The position numbers were made by a program, and so were the translations under genes. Below are positions 6,407 to 10,075 of a stretch of 10,075 nucleotides of DNA, piece after piece; the stretch's first letter is position 1; each line of letters begins with the position of its first letter. The notes below the pieces were generated by a model. It did no database searches, had not been told where the DNA came from, and was given only the letters and a program-made list of their open reading frames with translations. Origin of the DNA: a bacterium (lineage in GTDB: Bacteria > RBG-13-66-14); contig JAPLSK010000334.1 in NCBI GenBank assembly GCA_026398675.1, positions 1 to 10,075 on the forward strand, in the 5' to 3' direction.

Positions 6407-8554
6407 TCACGACACCTTGGACCCCGGCGGGATGTCGCCGTCAAGCGTCAACAGTCGTAAACCGCTTCCCTCTTCCGTGGCGGCCAGGAGCATCCCCCGG
6501 CTCTCCACCCCCCGGAGCGTCGCCGGCTTCAGGTTCACCAGGACGATGATGAGCCGTCCTACGAGCGCCTCGGGCGCGTAGTGCAGTGCGATGCCGGCCA
6601 CGATGGTCCGCTTCTCCGCCCCGAGGTCCACTTCCAGGCGGAGGAGCTTGTCCGCCTTGGGCACCCGTTCGGCCGAGAGCACCTTCCCCACGCGCAGGTC
6701 CAGCCGCGCGAAATCGGCGTACTCCAAAAGCGCGTCCGACAGGGGCGGAACGTTCACCTTCTCCTCCGAAACGTGAGGAGACAAGGGGTTTTGCCGGGGG
6801 CATAACTCGCTTCGCTCGGTTAAACCCCTTGCCCCCAAAAGATCGTCCAGCGGACGGCCCAGCTTGGCCCTTTGCTTTTCGATCTCCTCCGGCTCGATTT
6901 TTCCGAAGAGGACTAGGACCTCGCCGAGCTTCGTTCCGGCGGGGACGAGGTCTACGCGCGCGGCGTCCGCCCAGCGCCAACCCTCGAAGTCCGGGGCGAC
7001 GCCGAGCTGTCCGGCCAGCCGGGCCGCCGAAGCCGGCACGAAGGGACTGCTCACGATGGCCAGGGACGCCAGGGTCTGGCACAGGTGGTACATCGTCCGG
7101 GCGCAGGCCGGGAGGTCATTCTTGCGGGTGACCCAGGGACGCTCGTCGTCGAAGTACTTGTTGCCGGCCCGGGCCACGTCCATCATCAGCTTGGCCGCCT
7201 CACGGAAGCGGAATCCCTCGATGCTGCGTGCCACCTCACCCGCCAGGCGGGCCGCCTCGCTCACCAGCGCCCGTGCCGCGGCGTCGGGCTTCCCCGGTTC
7301 GGGGACGATGCCGTCGAAGTAGCGTTGGATGAAGACCAGCGTCCGGTGGGCCAGGTTACCGTAGATATCCGCCAGCTCGGAGTTCACCCGCTCGCCGAAC
7401 TCGTCCCAACTGAAATCGGTGTCCCGGGTTTCGGGCAGACAGAAGGTCATGTAGTAGCGCAGGTAGCAGGCGGGGAAGGCGTCCAGCACGTCGTCCACCC
7501 ACACGGCCCAGTTGCGGCTGGTGGAGAGCTTCTTGCCCTCGATGTTCAAGAACTCGTTGGCCGGCACGTTCTCGGGCAGGATGAAGCGCCCGGCCTCGGG
7601 CACGGACCGATTGTAAGCGAGGACCATGGCGGGGAAGAGAATGGCGTGGAAGACGATGTTATCCTTGCCGATGAAGTGGAACAGGCGGCAGTCGGGGTTG
7701 AGCCAGAACGCGCGCCAGGCCTCGGGTTTACCGTGCTCCGCCGCCCACTCCTTGGTGTTGGAGAGGTAGCCCAGAACGTTCTCGAACCAGACGTAGATGA
7801 CCTTTCCATCCGCTCCCGGCAGGGGGACCTGGACGCCCCAGTCCAGGTCGCGGGTCACGGGGCGGTCCTTCAGCCCCTCCTTGAACCAGGAGCGGCAGTA
7901 GTTGAGCACGTTGTCCTTCCAGCCCACCGCGGCGTCCCGCGCCTCGATCCAGTGCCGGAGGTCGTCTTCCAGTCCGGAGAGGCGGAAGTACCAGTGGGTG
8001 GCCTCGCGCAGCTCGGGAGCGGTGCCGGTCAGCTTGCTCCGGGGCTCGACGAGGGTCCGGGCCTCGATCCAGTGCCCGCAACTCTCGCACTCGTCCCCCC
8101 GGGCGTTATCCGCGCCGCAGTGGGGGCAGGTGCCTTCCACGTAACGGTCCGGCAGCCAGCGATTCACGCTCGCGTCGTAGAACTGCTCCACGGTCTTGGT
8201 GTAGAGGAAACCGGCGTCGTGGAGGACGGTGAAGAATTTTTGCGCCGTGTCGTGGTGTGTGGGCGAGGTTGTGCGCCCGTAGAAGTCCAGGGAAAAATCC
8301 AGCCTCTCGAAGGTGCGCTTTATGCGAGGGTGGTGGAGGTCCACGATGGCGCGGGGCGTTGTGCCCTGGGCCTCGGCGGCCAGGGTGATGGCGACGCCGT
8401 GCTCGTCGGAGCCGCAGATGTAAACCACGTCGTTCCCCAGCCGGCGGTGGTAGCGGACGAAGATGTCGGCGGGGAGGTAGGCGCCGGCGAGCTGCCCCAC
8501 GTGGAGCGGGCCGTTGGCGTAAGGAAGGGCGCTGGTGACGAGGATTTTTTCCAT
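6407..8554 (-). CDS. metG: Methionyl-tRNA synthetase with C-terminal tRNA-binding domain
   Basis: This 715-residue class I aminoacyl-tRNA synthetase charges tRNA-Met with methionine in the cytoplasm. The HIGH-type signature is H18-V-G-Q21, with the final His replaced by Gln. CGSDEHG is at 47-53, a zinc knuckle at C143xxC146 and C156xxC159, and the KMSKS equivalent is K342-LSTS followed by RNWAVW, a known variant. The anticodon-binding helical domain covers about 385-545. The EMAP/Trbp111-type dimerising tRNA-binding domain covers about 611-715 (DLRVGKV, then LVNLKPATLRGVESRGM). The linker at about 572-594 is encoded by a repeat element that also occurs upstream of the gene. The start is ATG at 8554 with only a weak Shine-Dalgarno (GGGAAA). 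It is the first gene of the minus-strand operon. Confidence 0.97.
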   Translation of the reverse strand: MEKILVTSALPYANGPLHVGQLAGAYLPADIFVRYHRRLGNDVVYICGSDEHGVAITLAAEAQGTTPRAIVDLHHPRIKRTFERLDFSLDFYGRTTSPTHHDTAQKFFTVLHDAGFLYTKTVEQFYDASVNRWLPDRYVEGTCPHCGADNARGDECESCGHWIEARTLVEPRSKLTGTAPELREATHWYFRLSGLEDDLRHWIEARDAAVGWKDNVLNYCRSWFKEGLKDRPVTRDLDWGVQVPLPGADGKVIYVWFENVLGYLSNTKEWAAEHGKPEAWRAFWLNPDCRLFHFIGKDNIVFHAILFPAMVLAYNRSVPEAGRFILPENVPANEFLNIEGKKLSTSRNWAVWVDDVLDAFPACYLRYYMTFCLPETRDTDFSWDEFGERVNSELADIYGNLAHRTLVFIQRYFDGIVPEPGKPDAAARALVSEAARLAGEVARSIEGFRFREAAKLMMDVARAGNKYFDDERPWVTRKNDLPACARTMYHLCQTLASLAIVSSPFVPASAARLAGQLGVAPDFEGWRWADAARVDLVPAGTKLGEVLVLFGKIEPEEIEKQRAKLGRPLDDLLGARGLTERSELCPRQNPLSPHVSEEKVNVPPLSDALLEYADFARLDLRVGKVLSAERVPKADKLLRLEVDLGAEKRTIVAGIALHYAPEALVGRLIIVLVNLKPATLRGVESRGMLLAATEEGSGLRLLTLDGDIPPGSKVS
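6774..6840 (-). repeat. Single-unit repeat element inside the metG reading frame
   Basis: Ten-bp inverted ends CAAGGGGTTT/AAACCCCTTG (6782-6791 and 6822-6831 on this strand pair) flank one 30-bp unit that starts AACCGAGCGAAGCGAG and ends GCCCCCGGCA on the minus strand. Homology with the upstream copy continues outside the inverted ends, to TTTTGGG on one side and CTCCTCA on the other. It contributes about 22 codons to metG without breaking the frame, including the peptides GLTERSELCP and RQNPLSP. It is in opposite orientation to the copy at 8581-8713. Confidence 0.85.
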
Positions 8555-8580
8555 AAAATTTCCCGGCGGTTTTCAGATTT

Positions 8581-8713
8581 TTTGGGCAAGGGGTTTAACC
8601 GAGCGAACCGAGCGAAGCGAGCTACGCCCCCGGCGAACCGAACGAAGTGAGCTACGCCTCTGGCGAACCGAGCGAAGCGAGCTATGCCTCCGGCAAAACC
8701 CCTTGTCTCCTCA
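8581..8713 (+). repeat. Repeat element with three tandem 30-bp units upstream of metG
   Basis: CAAGGGGTTT (8587-8596) and AAACCCCTTG (8696-8705) are perfect inverted ends. Between them are a 9-bp partial unit (8597-8605) and three full 30-bp units (8606-8635, 8636-8665, 8666-8695), each of the form AACCGAGCGAAGCGAGCTAC followed by GCCYCYGGCR. The units differ at a few positions, so they are not a fresh duplication. There are no spacers, so it is not a CRISPR array. It occupies most of the spacer between metG and the divergent lipoprotein gene and would lie in the metG leader if metG starts from the candidate promoter near 8735. Confidence 0.88.
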
Positions 8714-8730
8714 GGTCAGGGCAAGCGCAA

Positions 8731-8739
8731 AGTTTACCA
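8731..8739 (-). promoter_or_regulatory. Candidate extended -10 promoter for the metG operon
   Basis: On the minus strand 8739 to 8731 reads TGGTAAACT, a TGn-extended -10. No convincing -35 lies 17 bp upstream. A start site near 8724 would give a leader of about 170 nt containing the whole three-unit repeat element. I saw no stronger promoter between the element and the metG ATG. Confidence 0.3.
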
Positions 8740-8761
8740 CAACCCGCGCGTCCGCGTCGCC

Positions 8762-8790
8762 TTGTCCACGCCGGGGAGCTGTGCTAGAAT
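8762..8790 (+). promoter_or_regulatory. Extended -10 promoter of the lipoprotein gene
   Basis: TTGTCC (-35, 8762-8767) and TAGAAT (-10, 8785-8790) are spaced by 17 bp, with TG at 8782-8783 giving an extended -10 (TGCTAGAAT). The predicted start site near 8797 is 0-3 nt from the GTG at 8799, which would make the transcript effectively leaderless. Confidence 0.6.
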
Positions 8791-8798
8791 CCGCAGTC

Positions 8799-9611
8799 GT
8801 GCGGACCATCGGGGCATCGGTCTTTCTGGGCTTATACGCGGCGCTCGTCATCGGCTGCGGCGGACCGTCGTCCGTGCCCGGTGAGGCGCCGGTCCATCCG
8901 GATGCGAGCGTCCCGGTGGGGTATCACGAACCGCTGCACCGCCTCCCGCCGGACACGGTCGAGCCGATCGTCCTGGAATGCTTCGGCGAGCCGTTCGGCG
9001 AGCCGTTCGGCGACGCGGACCCGTACTACCTGGGCCGCGAAACAATCGTCTGCCGCGCGGGCCGGTGGCGGTCGGAGTATTCCCTCGAAACCGGCGCGGG
9101 CTGGAGCGAGGGCCTTCTCCTCCCCGGCCTGGTCACGCTGACGGTCCACCCGCCCTCGGGGGTCGAGGAGCGGGCCGTGGGGCGTCCGGGCCTGACCCGC
9201 CGAGCCGACGTGCTCACCGACGGGCCCTCCCTGGGCGTCATCGCCCTGATTCTGGCCGGCTGCGAGCTGGGTGAGGGGGAGGAGTACCGGCTGCCCGCCC
9301 GGGACCTGCGCCAGGGACTGGATTACGACCTGGAAATCGTCGTCGGGGGCTGGTCCGACGTGGAAACGGCCTGGGGCGCGCGCCCCTGTCTTGAAGTTTT
9401 CGTCGAGCCCCAGGGGTTCGCTTTTTACCTGGACGATACCGGCCGGCCCTGGTCCGTCCGCTGGCCGGGCGGATTCGCGGAACGAGCCGAGTACGGACAC
9501 TCCGCGCGTAAAGCGGTCGCCGTCGAAACGCCGGAAGGCGCCGACGAGGCCGAGACGGCTCCGACCGAAACCGAGGAACCTGTCCCCGAGAACGCCGAAA
9601 CCGGTGCCTGA
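8799..9611 (+). CDS. Predicted lipoprotein of unknown function
   Basis: This predicted 270-residue exported lipoprotein opens with VRTIGASVFLGLYAALVIGC, a short basic start, a hydrophobic core and a lipobox (VIGC) with lipidation at C20. I do not recognise the mature domain. It has four further cysteines (61, 85, 155, 197), a local 12-bp duplication giving GEPFGEPFGD at about 63-72, and a Glu/Thr/Pro-rich acidic tail from about 244 to the end, likely disordered. The frame is open upstream through the repeat element, but that part lacks an export signal. The GTG at 8799 gives the best signal peptide. An alternative GTG at 8781 would add VLESAV and place a GGGGAG only 2 nt before the start. No proper Shine-Dalgarno precedes 8799, and the promoter abuts it. 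cinA follows after 16 bp, probably in the same transcript. Confidence 0.8.
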   Translation: MRTIGASVFLGLYAALVIGCGGPSSVPGEAPVHPDASVPVGYHEPLHRLPPDTVEPIVLECFGEPFGEPFGDADPYYLGRETIVCRAGRWRSEYSLETGAGWSEGLLLPGLVTLTVHPPSGVEERAVGRPGLTRRADVLTDGPSLGVIALILAGCELGEGEEYRLPARDLRQGLDYDLEIVVGGWSDVETAWGARPCLEVFVEPQGFAFYLDDTGRPWSVRWPGGFAERAEYGHSARKAVAVETPEGADEAETAPTETEEPVPENAETGA

Positions 9612-9627
9612 TACGAGAGGAGACCCC

Positions 9628-10075
9628 GTGCGCGCGGTGATAGTCACCATCGGCAACGAGATTCTCTCCGGCGACACGCTGGACACCAACTCGGCCTTTC
9701 TGGCGCAGGGCCTCAACGACCTCGGGATTCGCGTCGGCGCGCGGTACACCGTCCCCGACGACGCGGCCGCCATCGCGGGGGCCGTACGGCGCGGGCTCGG
9801 GGAAGCGGCGTTGGTAATCACCACCGGCGGCCTGGGGCCCACCCGGGACGACATCACCCTGGACGCGGTGGCCGCGGAACTCGGCGAAAAGCTGGTCGTG
9901 GACCCGGAGCAGGCCCGCCGGGTGCGGGAGGTCTTCGACCGGCGCGCCATCGAGATGCCCGCCATCAACGAGAGCCAGTTCCGCCGCATGGAAGGCGCGG
10001 TAATCGTCTACAACCCATCGGGCACGGCTCCGGGGCAGCTCGTTCCAGCCGATTCGGGTCACGTCTGCCTCCTCC
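9628..10075 (+). CDS. cinA: CinA family protein, N-terminal MoCF domain (partial)
   Basis: The first 149 residues of a CinA-type protein are visible; the gene runs off the right edge. The MoCF (molybdopterin-binding-like, MoaB/MogA fold) domain is clear: VTIGNEILSGDTLDTN at about 6-21, TTGGLGPTRDD at about 65-75, the INESQ segment at about 114-118, and NPSGTAPGQ at about 128-136. In bacterial CinA this domain has ADP-ribose pyrophosphatase activity, and many members carry a C-terminal nicotinamide mononucleotide deamidase domain for NAD recycling; whether it is present here cannot be seen. The start is GTG at 9628 with GAGGAG (9617-9622) at 5-nt spacing. Confidence 0.93.
   Translation, partial: MRAVIVTIGNEILSGDTLDTNSAFLAQGLNDLGIRVGARYTVPDDAAAIAGAVRRGLGEAALVITTGGLGPTRDDITLDAVAAELGEKLVVDPEQARRVREVFDRRAIEMPAINESQFRRMEGAVIVYNPSGTAPGQLVPADSGHVCLL

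Noticed and set aside
7085..8650. Long 521-codon open frame on the plus strand opposite metG
   Set aside because: It lies entirely antisense to metG, whose motifs are unmistakable. GC-rich DNA opens such shadow frames, and its translation shows no domain or sensible composition. The same applies to other long antisense frames at 1804-2685, 2989-3924 and 8832-9989.
8606..8695. Possible CRISPR array from three 30-bp direct repeats
   Set aside because: The units are directly adjacent with no spacers, vary in sequence and have no cas genes nearby.
8555..8798. T-box or other methionine-responsive riboswitch in the metG leader
   Set aside because: I found no T-box-like conserved sequence and no terminator hairpin with a U-run before metG. 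The structure there is explained by the repeat element.
8535..8798. N-terminal extension of the lipoprotein through the repeat element
   Set aside because: The frame is open, but the extension overlaps the metG start, consists of repeat-derived sequence, and would put 88 residues before a clear lipoprotein signal peptide.
1..10075. tRNA, rRNA, insertion sequence, toxin-antitoxin or phage genes
   Set aside because: I saw no tRNA cloverleaf, transposase motif, toxin-antitoxin pair or phage gene by reading. This was not a computed search.

Overview
The window is about 10 kb of GC-rich bacterial DNA with short intergenic gaps, frequent GTG/TTG starts and start/stop overlaps. Nothing in it fixes the phylum. 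The radical SAM/SPASM enzyme hints at an anaerobe or micro-aerophile. The style fits an uncultivated lineage, but that is inference only. TAG, TGA and TAA all appear as ordinary stops.

Layout. Positions 1-647 (minus) hold the N-terminal part of a cysteine desulfurase-like class V aminotransferase that runs off the left edge. A divergent spacer (648-794) carries a good sigma70-type promoter for a small secreted protein gene on the plus strand (795-1334). That gene is split by an in-frame amber codon at 918-920. A bidirectional hairpin terminator (1351-1377) separates it from a seven-gene minus-strand operon, transcribed from 8554 down to 1378. In order the operon encodes: methionyl-tRNA synthetase (metG); a class I ketol-acid reductoisomerase-like protein with altered active-site residues; two tandem membrane proteins of the dolichol/phytol kinase-CTP transferase type; a calcineurin-like metallophosphoesterase; a CoA-binding-fold protein; and a membrane-anchored radical SAM/SPASM protein. 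Several joints are ATGA overlaps or gaps of a few bases, so translational coupling is likely. To the right, on the plus strand, are a lipoprotein gene with an extended -10 promoter almost on its GTG start, then the 5' end of cinA.

The most notable feature is a repeat element present twice in opposite orientations. One copy (8581-8713) lies just upstream of metG and has three tandem 30-bp units between 10-bp inverted ends. The other (about 6774-6840) has one unit and lies inside the metG reading frame, where it adds about 22 residues to the linker between the anticodon-binding and tRNA-binding domains. The spans between the inverted ends are 30 and 99 bp, both multiples of three, and four of six frames of the core are open. 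This looks like a protein-coding-tolerant palindromic repeat, comparable in behaviour to Rickettsia palindromic elements.

The operon combines housekeeping (metG) with probable lipid/polyprenol metabolism and uncharacterised enzymes. No single pathway links all the genes, and no defence system, CRISPR array, tRNA or insertion sequence was seen.
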